Shown in pieces: positions 24,986-33,332 of a stretch of DNA of 64,000 bases; position 1 is the stretch's first letter; the number at the start of each line of letters is the position of its first letter. Source of the stretch: Bacillota bacterium (GTDB taxonomy: Bacteria > Bacillota > Clostridia > Oscillospirales > Ruminococcaceae); assembly GCA_023460035.1 (NCBI GenBank), contig JAEWRN010000044.1, forward strand, positions 156,033 through 220,032, written 5' to 3'. The notes under the pieces are model-generated. The model worked only from the letters and a program-made list of their open reading frames with translations. It was not told the DNA's origin and searched no databases. Position numbers and translations under genes: made by a program.

Positions 24986-25008
24986 CAAAAAGCGCCCCCG
25001 TGGGGCGC
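24986..25008 (-). terminator. Intrinsic terminator of the GADGPT mini-gene
   Basis: GCGCCCC (24992-24998) and GGGGCGC (25002-25008) pair around a 3-nt loop. On the minus strand TTTTTGTTTT follows. Confidence 0.85.
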
Positions 25009-25024
25009 CCAATTGGCATAACTG

Positions 25025-25194
25025 CTAGCCTTTTTTGTTTTTGTTGTGCCGGTATACCGCAACCACAACGGCCGCCACAACAAGCACCGCACCCGCTGCG
25101 GCAAGTAACACTGAAAGCGGCGAAAAAGAAGAAGTCACGAAAATCGCGTTGGCCCGTCGGCGCCGCCAATAATCCCTGCCGAGCTGTTTTGCAT
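25025..25194 (-). pseudogene. Frameshifted mini-gene with a sodium-pump decarboxylase GADGPT motif
   Basis: With AGAGGGT upstream, ATG 25194 opens MQNSSAGIIGGADGPT and then runs into an early stop. One base seems missing near 25145 (ACGCG where ACGGCG would keep frame). In the shifted frame the protein continues AIFVTSSFSPLSVLL, a 20-residue hydrophobic helix, then YRHNKNKKG and TAG at 25025, directly followed by a terminator. IIGGADGPTAIFV is characteristic of the beta subunit of Na+-translocating decarboxylases; short proteins with the same motif plus one membrane helix occur in Clostridia. Restored length is 56 residues. It may be a recent pseudogene, a sequencing error or a programmed frameshift. 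Confidence 0.7.
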
Positions 25195-25283
25195 CAAGTT
25201 ACCCTCTTTCATTTATGCTCTGTACTTTATTAGGGTAACACAATTGCCAAAAAAGCACAAATTTACTGCCCTTTGCATAAAAG

Positions 25284-25316
25284 CAACTCCCTGTGGGAAC
25301 GCCCCACAGGGAGTTG
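25284..25316. terminator. Terminator of the opp operon
   Basis: CAACTCCCTGTGG (25284-25296) and its exact complement (25304-25316) form a 13-bp stem with A- and T-rich flanks. It ends the oligopeptide permease operon on the minus strand. Confidence 0.9.
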
Positions 25317-25326
25317 TTTTATCGTT

Positions 25327-26256
25327 TTATGGCTGTGCCGACCAGCGCGCGTACTCTTCTTCGGTTGCCAGCACATGGTGGTGGCCGCCCACATGGTGCG
25401 ACACGCCCTTGTTGTAATCGACCCCTTCTACCTTGTAGTCGTAGGTCAGCGCTACCCGCGTTTTTTCTACCCGGGGGTTCGGCCGGGGGATGGCACTCAG
25501 CAGGCTTTTGGTGTAAGGGTGAATGGGGTTTTCAAAAATCTCCTCGGTTGTGCCGGTCTCCAGCAGGTGGCCAAGGTGCAACACCCCAATGCGGTTTGAA
25601 ATATACTTGACCATCGACAGGTCATGCGCGATAAACAAGTACGTCGTACCGGTTTGGGCCTGCAGGTCCTTCATCAGGTTGACAACCTGCGCCTGAATCG
25701 ACACGTCCAGCGCGCTGATGCATTCGTCTGCAATGACCAGCTTCGGGCCCATAATCAGCGCGCGGGCAATGCCGACACGCTGGCGCTGGCCGCCGCTGAA
25801 CTGGTGCGGGTAACGGTCGGCATGCTCCGGTGCAAGGCCCACCTTTTCCAGCATTTCGGCCACGCGCTGTTCGCGCTCGGCACGGTTTTTGCACAAATGG
25901 TGGATATCAAGGCCCTGCGCAATAATTTCACCCACCTTTTTGCGGGGGTTCAGGCAAGCCATCGGGTCCTGAAAAATCATCTGCATCTCGGTGCGCAGCT
26001 TGCTGGTTTCTGCCCGGCTCATCTTGCCGGAGATATCCATACCGCTGAATTCAATTTTGCCCGCAGTCGGGTCGTACAGCCGGATCAGGCTGCGGCCGAT
26101 GGTGCTTTTGCCGCTGCCGGATTCGCCCACAAGGCCGTAGGTCTCGCCGGGGTAAATTTCAAAATCCACCCCGTCAACCGCGCGCACGGTAAACCCGCCG
26201 CCGGTGCGAAAATACTGCTTAAGGCCTTTCACCTTTAAAATAGGCTCATTCGCCAT
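25327..26256 (-). CDS. oppF: Oligopeptide ABC transporter ATP-binding protein OppF
   Basis: A 309-residue ATPase of the OppF/DppF type: Walker A GLVGESGSGKSTIGRSL (about 42-58), Q-loop MIFQDPMACLNPRKKVGE, signature QFSGGQRQRVGIARAL and Walker B LVIADECISALD. The oligopeptide-permease C-terminal extension follows, although it carries an unusual His-rich stretch (HHVGGHHH) instead of the common cysteine motif that holds an Fe-S cluster in some members. It is the last gene of the opp operon and overlaps oppD by 11 bp. It energises peptide import together with OppD. Confidence 0.93.
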   Translation of the reverse strand: MANEPILKVKGLKQYFRTGGGFTVRAVDGVDFEIYPGETYGLVGESGSGKSTIGRSLIRLYDPTAGKIEFSGMDISGKMSRAETSKLRTEMQMIFQDPMACLNPRKKVGEIIAQGLDIHHLCKNRAEREQRVAEMLEKVGLAPEHADRYPHQFSGGQRQRVGIARALIMGPKLVIADECISALDVSIQAQVVNLMKDLQAQTGTTYLFIAHDLSMVKYISNRIGVLHLGHLLETGTTEEIFENPIHPYTKSLLSAIPRPNPRVEKTRVALTYDYKVEGVDYNKGVSHHVGGHHHVLATEEEYARWSAQP

Positions 26257-27337
26257 GCTGCACCTCCCCTTTCTTCATGCGCTGAATGCGGGTGGCAAGC
26301 TCCGTCGGCATTTCCACCTTCGGCGCACGCTCATCCAACAGCCAGGTAGAGGCATAGTGGGTGTCACTCACCTTAAACATCGGCGGCTCTAGGCGCTTGT
26401 CGATGTTCAGCGCAAACTGGTTGCGCGGGGCAAAGGCATCGCCGCTGACCGCATAAAGCAGGTTTGGTGGCGAGCCCGGTATTGTGTAAAGCCGCTCATC
26501 TGCCGTGTCAAGGTCCGGCATAGCGCTCAGCAGGCCCCAGGTATACGGGTGGCGCGGGTCGTAAAACACTTCGTCGATGGTGCCTTTTTCCACAATTTTA
26601 CCCGCGTACATCACGTCTACATAATCCGCCACTTTGGCCACAACGCCAAGGTCATGGGTGATGTAAATGACGCTCAGCCCACGCTCTTTTTGGATGTTCT
26701 GAATCAGCTCCAGAATTTTCGCCTGAATGGTCACATCCAGCGCGGTGGTGGGCTCGTCGCAAATCAGCAAATCCGGGTCGCAGGCGAGCGCAATGGCAAT
26801 CACGACGCGCTGGCGCATACCGCCGGACAGCTGGTGCGGGTAGTTTTTCATGCGCTTGTCCGGGTCGGGGATACCCACCTCGTCCAGCAGCTTAACTGCC
26901 TTTTGCCACGCCTCCGCCTTGGTGGCGCGTTTGTGCCACAGCATGCCCTCAATGATCTGCCTGCCGATCTGCATCGTGGGGTCAAGGCTGGTCATCGGGT
27001 CCTGAAAGATCATGGCGATGCGCTTGCCGTTGATGTGGCGGCGCAGCTCGCGCTTTTTCAGCTTTAAAATATCCACCGTTTTGGGGCTGCCGTCGTCGTG
27101 GTGGTAGGTGTAATAAATCGTGCCGGAATCCACCGTGCTGTTCTTTGCCAAAATGCCCATGGCGGCTTTCATGGTGACCGACTTGCCGCTGCCCGACTCG
27201 CCCACAATGGCAAGCGTTTCGCCGCGGTACAAATCAATGTCCACGCCGCGAATCGCGTGCACCATACCGGCCATCGTTTTAAAGGTGATTGACAAATCAC
27301 GGATTTCCATTACCTTTTCTCTGGTTTTCTGCTCCAT
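26246..27337 (-). CDS. oppD: Oligopeptide ABC transporter ATP-binding protein OppD
   Basis: A 363-residue ATPase: Walker A AIVGESGSGKSVTMKA (about 43-58), Q-loop MIFQDPMTSLDPTMQIG, signature QLSGGMRQRVVIAIAL and Walker B LLICDEPTTALD, with the C-terminal peptide-transporter extension. ATG 27337 has GAGGTG six bases upstream; GTG 27346 is an in-frame alternative. It follows oppC by about 10 bp and overlaps oppF. It forms the ATPase heterodimer with OppF. Confidence 0.94.
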   Translation of the reverse strand: MEQKTREKVMEIRDLSITFKTMAGMVHAIRGVDIDLYRGETLAIVGESGSGKSVTMKAAMGILAKNSTVDSGTIYYTYHHDDGSPKTVDILKLKKRELRRHINGKRIAMIFQDPMTSLDPTMQIGRQIIEGMLWHKRATKAEAWQKAVKLLDEVGIPDPDKRMKNYPHQLSGGMRQRVVIAIALACDPDLLICDEPTTALDVTIQAKILELIQNIQKERGLSVIYITHDLGVVAKVADYVDVMYAGKIVEKGTIDEVFYDPRHPYTWGLLSAMPDLDTADERLYTIPGSPPNLLYAVSGDAFAPRNQFALNIDKRLEPPMFKVSDTHYASTWLLDERAPKVEMPTELATRIQRMKKGEVQHGE

Positions 27338-27347
27338 GTCTCTCACC

Positions 27348-28409
27348 TCACATCTCTTTCAGCTTCGGGTCAAACGCCTCGCGCAGACCGTCGGCAAGCA
27401 TGTTGAAGCAGAGCATCAGCAGCGCCAATACCACGATGGGGGGGATAATTTGGTACGGGTGGGTGGTGAAGCTGTTAAACGCATCACTGATCAGCGACCC
27501 CAGGCTGCACTGCGGCACCGGGATGCCAAGGCCGACAAAGCTCAAAAACGCCTCGGTAAAAATGGCGGTCGGGATGCTAAACATCAGCTGGGTGATGATC
27601 TGGCCAATGATGTTGGGCAGCACCTCGCGGAAGATCAGCGTGGAGTTGCTGGCGCCAAGGGTGCGGCTTGCCAGCACAAATTCCTGCTCTTTGAGCTTGA
27701 GCATTTCGGCACGGGCAATGCGGCTCATACTGATCCATTCTGTCAGTACGAGCGCCAGCACAATCGTGGCAAAGCCCGGTTTTAACAGCAGCAGCAGCAA
27801 CGTGACAATGACCAGCCGCGGGATACCGTTGTTGATCTCGGCAAAGCGCTGCATAATGCTGTCCACCGTGCCGCCAAAATAACCGCTGACCAGGCCATAG
27901 CACATACCGATGGTCATGTTGATGACGGCACTGACGACCGCGATGCCCAGCGAAACACGGGTGCCTTCCCATACACGGGTCCAGATGTCACGGCCCAGCG
28001 TGTCACTGCCAAACCAGTAATACACATCGTTTAGCCCTTTGTCTTTGTATCCGTTGATGATTTTAGAGCCGGTGGTCGTGTGCAGCGACTCGTTGCCGTT
28101 AAAGATACCCAGTTTTTCAAGGCCGGGCACGCGCGGCGCAAAGTTTTTCTGGCTGAGGGTCTGTTCTGAATAGACGTACTGGGTCATGTGCGGGCCCACC
28201 GCGGCAAAAAAGGCAATCAGCGCAATCAAAATCAGCGCGACCACGGCACTTTTGTTTGAGAAAAAGCGGCGGCGCACGTCTTTCCAGTAGCTGTCGCTCG
28301 AAAAGCTGTTGTCGATATGGGCTTCGGGCTCGCCGCCGATCAGCTCAAAATCATTCGGCAGAAACTCGGTATTGCCCGGCAACACCGCAGCCTGTACTGC
28401 TTCACTCAT
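27348..28409 (-). CDS. oppC: Oligopeptide ABC transporter permease OppC
   Basis: A 353-residue permease. It has an N-terminal OppC cytoplasmic segment and first helix (about 56-75), an extracellular loop of about 70 residues with YYWFGSDTLGRDIWTRVWEG (the OppC_N/BPD transition), and then the BPD_transp_1 core with the EAA-like loop LASRTLGASNSTLIFREVLP, which contacts the ATPases. Its start overlaps the end of oppB by 8 bp. Confidence 0.94.
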   Translation of the reverse strand: MSEAVQAAVLPGNTEFLPNDFELIGGEPEAHIDNSFSSDSYWKDVRRRFFSNKSAVVALILIALIAFFAAVGPHMTQYVYSEQTLSQKNFAPRVPGLEKLGIFNGNESLHTTTGSKIINGYKDKGLNDVYYWFGSDTLGRDIWTRVWEGTRVSLGIAVVSAVINMTIGMCYGLVSGYFGGTVDSIMQRFAEINNGIPRLVIVTLLLLLLKPGFATIVLALVLTEWISMSRIARAEMLKLKEQEFVLASRTLGASNSTLIFREVLPNIIGQIITQLMFSIPTAIFTEAFLSFVGLGIPVPQCSLGSLISDAFNSFTTHPYQIIPPIVVLALLMLCFNMLADGLREAFDPKLKEM

Positions 28410-29427
28410 GCACCTTCACCGCCTTTCGTTTTGAACTGCCGCCCCACACGCGCGCCCAGCGGGCAAAGAAGCCGGGGCGTCCGGGGGCGCCGTCCCCGCT
28501 GTCCTTCGACAGGCGAATGCGCGGGTCAATAACGCCATACAGAATATCCACGACCAGCATGATGCCGATGTACATGGCGCTGTAAATAAAGCTCAGCGCA
28601 ATGACGACGTTGTAGTCGTTCGACTGAATGGCCGTCACCAGCAGGCTGCCCACACCGGGGATCGAGAAGATTTTTTCAACCACAAGGCTGCCGGTCATCA
28701 AATCGACGATTAGCGGGGCCAGCACGGTGATGATGGGGATCAGGGTGTTGCGCAGGGCGTGCCGCACAATCAGCGGCGCACCGTGCACACCCTTGCTCTC
28801 TGCCAGCAGCATGTAATCGCTGCCCATGACCTCCAGCATTTCGTTGCGGGTAAACCGCGCAATGGATGCCATGGTAAACATGCTCAGCGCAATACTGGGC
28901 AAAATACTGGAGGCAAATGCCGCTTTTGAGTCATACAGCATGGGCAACCAGCTTAGCTGGAACCCAAACACATAGCTCAGCGCCAAAGCAAACACATAGC
29001 TTGGCACCGACACCCCCAGTACCGAGATGATCGTTGCGATTGTATCCGCTGCAGTACCGCGGTTCAGCGCTGCAATAATACCGAGCAAGAGGCCCACCAA
29101 AGCCCCAAGGCCGACTGCCATGCCACCGACATTGATACTCACAGGCAGGCGAGTCTGGACAAGCTGACTGATGGGAGTGTTTTTGCTGATATTGTAGCTA
29201 ACCCCAAAATCCCCTTTGGCAAGGTTAGCGACATACCGTCCAAACTGGACGACCAACGGCTGGTCAAGGCCGTATTTTGCATTGAGTACTGCACGCTGGC
29301 TTTCGTTCAGCTTCTCGTCGTTGAACGGCGAACCCGGCATTAGCTGCAACAGCGTGAACAGCACCAAGGTGATGGCCAGCAGGGTAAACACCGAAATCAG
29401 TACCCGCTTAAAAATGTAGCGTTTCAC
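28402..29427 (-). CDS. oppB: Oligopeptide ABC transporter permease OppB
   Basis: A 341-residue permease with six helices. The first helix begins at KRYIFKRVLISVFTLLAIT, the typical OppB N-terminus. The ATPase-contact loop reads AESKGVHGAPLIVRHALRN. I set the start at GTG 29427, which has AGAGGG upstream; the in-frame region further upstream overlaps a terminator hairpin. A terminator-like stem separates it from oppA, probably giving lower expression of the membrane genes than of the binding protein. Confidence 0.93.
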   Translation of the reverse strand: MKRYIFKRVLISVFTLLAITLVLFTLLQLMPGSPFNDEKLNESQRAVLNAKYGLDQPLVVQFGRYVANLAKGDFGVSYNISKNTPISQLVQTRLPVSINVGGMAVGLGALVGLLLGIIAALNRGTAADTIATIISVLGVSVPSYVFALALSYVFGFQLSWLPMLYDSKAAFASSILPSIALSMFTMASIARFTRNEMLEVMGSDYMLLAESKGVHGAPLIVRHALRNTLIPIITVLAPLIVDLMTGSLVVEKIFSIPGVGSLLVTAIQSNDYNVVIALSFIYSAMYIGIMLVVDILYGVIDPRIRLSKDSGDGAPGRPGFFARWARVWGGSSKRKAVKVHE

Positions 29428-29454
29428 TGTGTTCCCTCTTTCTTTTGATTTTAC

Positions 29455-29496
29455 CCGAAAAAACGCAGCGGCCTTGAGAAGTATCAAAGCCGCTGC
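29455..29496 (-). terminator. Intercistronic terminator or attenuator between oppA and oppB
   Basis: GCAGCGGC (29465-29472) and GCCGCTGC (29489-29496) with an inner TTGA/TCAA pairing form a stem. On the minus strand GTTTTTTCGGG follows. It probably gives partial termination so that more binding protein than permease is made. Confidence 0.8.
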
Positions 29497-29528
29497 GCAG
29501 GCAGGTTCAGAGCAAAAGGCTTATGCCA

Positions 29529-31214
29529 TTAGCCTTTCACGGCGTTCTTGTACACGCGGTTCAGCGCCACAGGGTGGAACTCAATGCCGCTGACATTCGA
29601 CTTGATCATGTTCGCATCCGCTTTCGTGTACAGCGGGGCAATCACGGCCTCGTCCATTACAATTTTCTCTGCGTCATACAATGCGCTCCAACGGGCTTCG
29701 GCATCGGTGATGTACTTACCGGTGGTGCAGTCTGCAATGATCTGGTCGTACTCCGTATTGCTCCACAGGCCGTAGTTGTTGCTGTTATCGGTGACCCACA
29801 TGTTCAGGTAGGTCATCGGGTCTGCATAGTCGGGGCCCCAGCGGGTCAGGCAAACTTCGTAGTTGCCGTTCTGGATATCCTCAACGCGCTGCTTCTTCGG
29901 CTCGACCTTCAGGTTCAGGGTCACGCCGGGCAGTGCTTTTTCAATCTGCTCTTTCAGCACAGCGGCCACGTTCTGGGTCTCTGTCTGGTCTTCCAGCAGC
30001 AGCTCAAAAGTAAAGGTGTCCTGGCCAAGCTCTTCTTTCGCCTTTGCATAGTACTCGGCAGCCTTGGCGGCGTCATCCGAGCAAACATCGGCAAAACGGG
30101 TCTGGTCGGCGCTGAAATCGGTGCCGTCCGGGCCGGTCGCAAACTGCGGCGGCACTGCGGTGTAGGTGGCAACCGAGCCGTCCTTCACAACGTCACTCAC
30201 GATGGACTCGCGGTTGACGGCGTTTGTAATGGCAAGGCGCATATTCGCGTTGTTCAGCGCGGGCACGTCGTGGCCGTTCATGGTAATGTACCACATGTAG
30301 CCGGCACCGACCACATTCAGTTCGGGGTCGCCGCTGACCTGGTCTACCTGGTCGCCGCTCAGCTTGACAATGTCAAGGTCGCCGTTCTGGTAGCTCAGGA
30401 AAGCCTGCTGGCTGTCCTTGATGACCTGATAGTTCAGGCCGTCCAGCTTCACGCTTGCCGCGTTGTAGTAATCCGGGTTTTTCACCAGGCTGAAAGCCAG
30501 GGTGGCCGGCTCGTAGCTGTCCAGCTTAAACGCGCCGTTGCTCAGCACGGTCTCGGGGCTGGTGCCAAAGGTGCCGGCAGCAAGGCCTTCATAGAAAGCA
30601 CGGTTGATCGGGTAGAAGGTGGGGAAGTACATCAGGCTGAGGAAGTACGAAACCGGCACATTCAGCTCAACCTTCAGGGTGTTTGCATCTACCGCAGTCA
30701 CGCCAAGGTCGGTGACAGGCTTTTCGCCGGCAATAATCTCGGCTGCGTTTTTGATTTGGCCGATGTCGCTGAGCATGTAAGAATACTCAGAGGCGTTCGC
30801 GGGATCAGCCGCACGCTGCCAGCCAAACACAAAGTCGTCTGCGGTAACGGGGTCGCCGTTGCTCCACTTTGCGTCTTTGCGCAGGTGGAAGGTATAGGTC
30901 ATGCCGTCGTCGCTCAAATCATAGCTCTCAGCAATGGCTGCCACCGCTTTACCGGTGGAGTCCATCTGCATCAGGCCGTCGGTGTAATCGGCAATGACCT
31001 CAAAACTGGTACCGTCCGTAGCGAGCTGCGGGTCCAAGCTTGCGACCTCCACCTCTACCATGACGTTCAGGATGTTGTTGCCCGTAGTCGCAGCAGTGCT
31101 GGAAGCACCGGAAGCCGCCGCGCTGGAAGCAGGTGTAGTTCCACCGCAAGCAACCAGACTCACGGCAAGTACGCCAGCAAGGGTGCCGACGGCCAGACGT
31201 TTGATCAGGTTCAT
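29529..31214 (-). CDS. oppA: Oligopeptide-binding lipoprotein OppA
   Basis: A 561-residue solute-binding protein of family SBP_bac_5. The lipoprotein signal ends in VSLVAC with Cys23, then comes an Ala/Ser/Thr linker. The family pattern is present (DPQLATDGTSFEVIADYTDG, SYDLSDDGMTYTFHLRKDAKWSNGDP, TNAVNRESIVSDV). It binds peptides on the outer face of the membrane for OppBCDF. ATG 31214 is preceded by AGAGGAGC. The gene is first in the operon with a consensus-like promoter and a hairpin in the short leader. Confidence 0.94.
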   Translation of the reverse strand: MNLIKRLAVGTLAGVLAVSLVACGGTTPASSAAASGASSTAATTGNNILNVMVEVEVASLDPQLATDGTSFEVIADYTDGLMQMDSTGKAVAAIAESYDLSDDGMTYTFHLRKDAKWSNGDPVTADDFVFGWQRAADPANASEYSYMLSDIGQIKNAAEIIAGEKPVTDLGVTAVDANTLKVELNVPVSYFLSLMYFPTFYPINRAFYEGLAAGTFGTSPETVLSNGAFKLDSYEPATLAFSLVKNPDYYNAASVKLDGLNYQVIKDSQQAFLSYQNGDLDIVKLSGDQVDQVSGDPELNVVGAGYMWYITMNGHDVPALNNANMRLAITNAVNRESIVSDVVKDGSVATYTAVPPQFATGPDGTDFSADQTRFADVCSDDAAKAAEYYAKAKEELGQDTFTFELLLEDQTETQNVAAVLKEQIEKALPGVTLNLKVEPKKQRVEDIQNGNYEVCLTRWGPDYADPMTYLNMWVTDNSNNYGLWSNTEYDQIIADCTTGKYITDAEARWSALYDAEKIVMDEAVIAPLYTKADANMIKSNVSGIEFHPVALNRVYKNAVKG

Positions 31215-31259
31215 ATGTTGTAGCTCCTCTCTTTTTCCTGAAAGATTTCTCTTTATAAC

Positions 31260-31344
31260 AAAAATCGCTCGTCTCACAGAACCGGTGAAACGAGCGCCTT
31301 TGCTCGATGTTTTAGAGTATACCGCGGGTGGTATGGTTTGTCAA
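31260..31344 (-). promoter_or_regulatory. oppA promoter and leader hairpin
   Basis: On the minus strand TTGACA (31344-31339) and TATACT (31321-31316) lie 17 bp apart. The leader contains CGCTCGT/ACGAGCG arms (31266-31272 / 31290-31296) with an inner TCAC/GTGA pair and then TTTTT, a terminator-like hairpin about 15 nt into the transcript. No gene is visible from 31345 to 31629. Confidence 0.75.
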
Positions 31345-31629
31345 TACTATCTCTCATTTCGGATGGCGTGCTTTCCCAGTTTTGGGTGGTAAAATATACA
31401 CATTCCGTATTGGTTTTCGGTCAAAAAGACAATTTAACCCATCGAATTCTTGCCCGTCTTTGTCGTTTTTGTAGTCTTATTCCCGCCCACTGTTTTTCTG
31501 CCAAAAACAAAATGAATTTTTTTACTTTTTATACTCTGCACTTTTTTACACTAGTGCAGCATTGCTCTGCGGCAGCAGCACCCTTTACCGCACCCTTCTA
31601 CCTTATATATAAGGGGGCTGCACACGCAC

Positions 31630-31661
31630 AAAACCGGCCGGGCAATTTGCCAGCCGGTTTT
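31630..31661 (-). terminator. Terminator of the ferric-type ABC operon
   Basis: AAAACCGGC (31630-31638) pairs with GCCGGTTTT (31653-31661). On the minus strand the stem ends in TTTT. Confidence 0.8.
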
Positions 31662-31676
31662 GTATATTTGATGTTG

Positions 31677-33332
31677 TTATAAACTAAATTCTTTGCCGCC
31701 GTTAATTTTGGTAAATGCCAGCAGCGACAACACGGTCAGCACCGTTAAAATGGTGGACAGCGCCGCCGCCACCCCGTAGTTGCCGCGCACAACCTCGGTG
31801 TACACCGCCACTGTCAGGGTTTTGGTGCGCCCGGTGTACAAAATGATTGCGGTGGAAAGCTCGCTGATCATCGTGACCCAGCTGAGGATGGCGCCCGAGA
31901 CAATGCCCGCCGCCATCATGGGCACCGTGACGCGGGAGAACACCTTGAATTTGGACGCGCCCAGGCTGACAGCCGCCTCTTCAATGCTCATGGGAATCTG
32001 CTGCAAAATGGCAACCGAAGAACGGATGGTGTACGGCAAACGCCGGATGACCAGCGCAATGACCATGATGAGCATGGTACCGCTGAGCAGCAGGGGCTTT
32101 TGGTTAAACCCGGTCAGCAGCGCAATGCCAAGCACCGTGCCGGGCACGATGTACGGGATCATCGACAGCACGTCCACCACGCCGGTGAGCGTATTTTTGC
32201 GCCGCACCGCAAGGTAGGCAATAAACACGGCCAGCACGACAATGACGATCAACGCAAGCAGCGGGATAATGATGGTGTTCTGGATGCTTTTGCCCAGCTT
32301 GCCAAATGCCGAGGCATAGCTTTTCAGCGAATAGCCGCTGACAAAAATCTTGCCCGACGTTTTTTTGAACGAGGTATAGGTGACATACACCTGCGGCAGA
32401 ATGGCAATGGCCACCACCAGGTAGCTGAACAGGTAGGTCAGCACCTTTGCCGCACCCTTTGGCGCTTTTTCTTCAATGGGGTGCAGCGCATTCAGTGCAA
32501 AGGCCTTTTTGTTGGAGATATACTTTTGCACCAAAAACACAACGGTAGTGATGACAATGGCAATGATGGCAATGGCCGCGGCAAACCCGTCGTTGCCACC
32601 CACCTCGTTAATGAATTCGGTATACAGCACGACCGGGAAGGTGCGGTACCCCTCGCCAATTAGCATCGGGGTGCCAAAATCGGCAAACGAGCGCATAAAC
32701 ACCAGCAGGCTGGCCGCCAGCAGTGTGGGCAGAATCAGCGGCACGACGACCTTGAAAAAGCACCGCAGCCCCGAGCAGCCTAGGTTTCGGGCTGCCTCCA
32801 GCAATGAATTGTCGATGTTTTTCAGCGCGCCGCGCGCATACAAAAACACCAGCGGAAACAGCTGCAACGACATAACCAGCACGATACCGCCAAACCCGTA
32901 AATATCCGGCAGGGTAACGCCCAGCATGCGAAAGAACCCGGTGATTACGCCGCTACGCCCCAGCAGCAAAATCCACGAATAGGCACCGATAAACGGGGCG
33001 GACATCGACGCGACGACGATGAGAATGTTGAGCACCGCTTTGCCGCGGATTTTAAAAATAGAAAACAGGTAGGCCAGCGGCGTGCCGATGGAAATAGACA
33101 GCACCGTCGCCGCAATTGACACCTTAAAGCTGTTGAGCAGCGTGTCAAAATAGTAGCTTTTAGAAAAAAACTTTGCAAAGTTTTCGAGCGTAAAACGGCC
33201 GGTTGTGGCGTCGTAGACCGACTGGCGCATCAGGTGGGCCATGGGGTAAATTAAAAACAGCACATACACCGCAACGATGCAAAGTGTGATGATACCCCAC
33301 ATGTCAAGGCGAAACTTGTTATTGTCCTTCAT
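31677..33332 (-). CDS. ABC transporter permease, fused FbpB/AfuB type
   Basis: A 551-residue permease made of two BPD_transp_1 units in tandem, about 12 membrane helices. The ATPase-contact loops are LEAARNLGCSGLRCFFKVVV (first half) and EAAVSLGASKFKVFSRVTVP (second half). This fused form is typical of the ferric-ion/AfuB/PotBC-like branch. Its start overlaps the ATPase gene by 14 bp with AGGAGCG upstream. It imports the ligand caught by the binding lipoprotein at 34440. The substrate may be iron or an anionic organic phosphate. Confidence 0.92.
   Translation of the reverse strand: MKDNNKFRLDMWGIITLCIVAVYVLFLIYPMAHLMRQSVYDATTGRFTLENFAKFFSKSYYFDTLLNSFKVSIAATVLSISIGTPLAYLFSIFKIRGKAVLNILIVVASMSAPFIGAYSWILLLGRSGVITGFFRMLGVTLPDIYGFGGIVLVMSLQLFPLVFLYARGALKNIDNSLLEAARNLGCSGLRCFFKVVVPLILPTLLAASLLVFMRSFADFGTPMLIGEGYRTFPVVLYTEFINEVGGNDGFAAAIAIIAIVITTVVFLVQKYISNKKAFALNALHPIEEKAPKGAAKVLTYLFSYLVVAIAILPQVYVTYTSFKKTSGKIFVSGYSLKSYASAFGKLGKSIQNTIIIPLLALIVIVVLAVFIAYLAVRRKNTLTGVVDVLSMIPYIVPGTVLGIALLTGFNQKPLLLSGTMLIMVIALVIRRLPYTIRSSVAILQQIPMSIEEAAVSLGASKFKVFSRVTVPMMAAGIVSGAILSWVTMISELSTAIILYTGRTKTLTVAVYTEVVRGNYGVAAALSTILTVLTVLSLLAFTKINGGKEFSL

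Noticed and set aside
29523..31223. 566-codon open frame on the plus strand opposite oppA
   Set aside because: OppA is unmistakable on the minus strand with signal peptide, lipobox and ribosome site; the opposing frame has no start signal and no recognisable domain.
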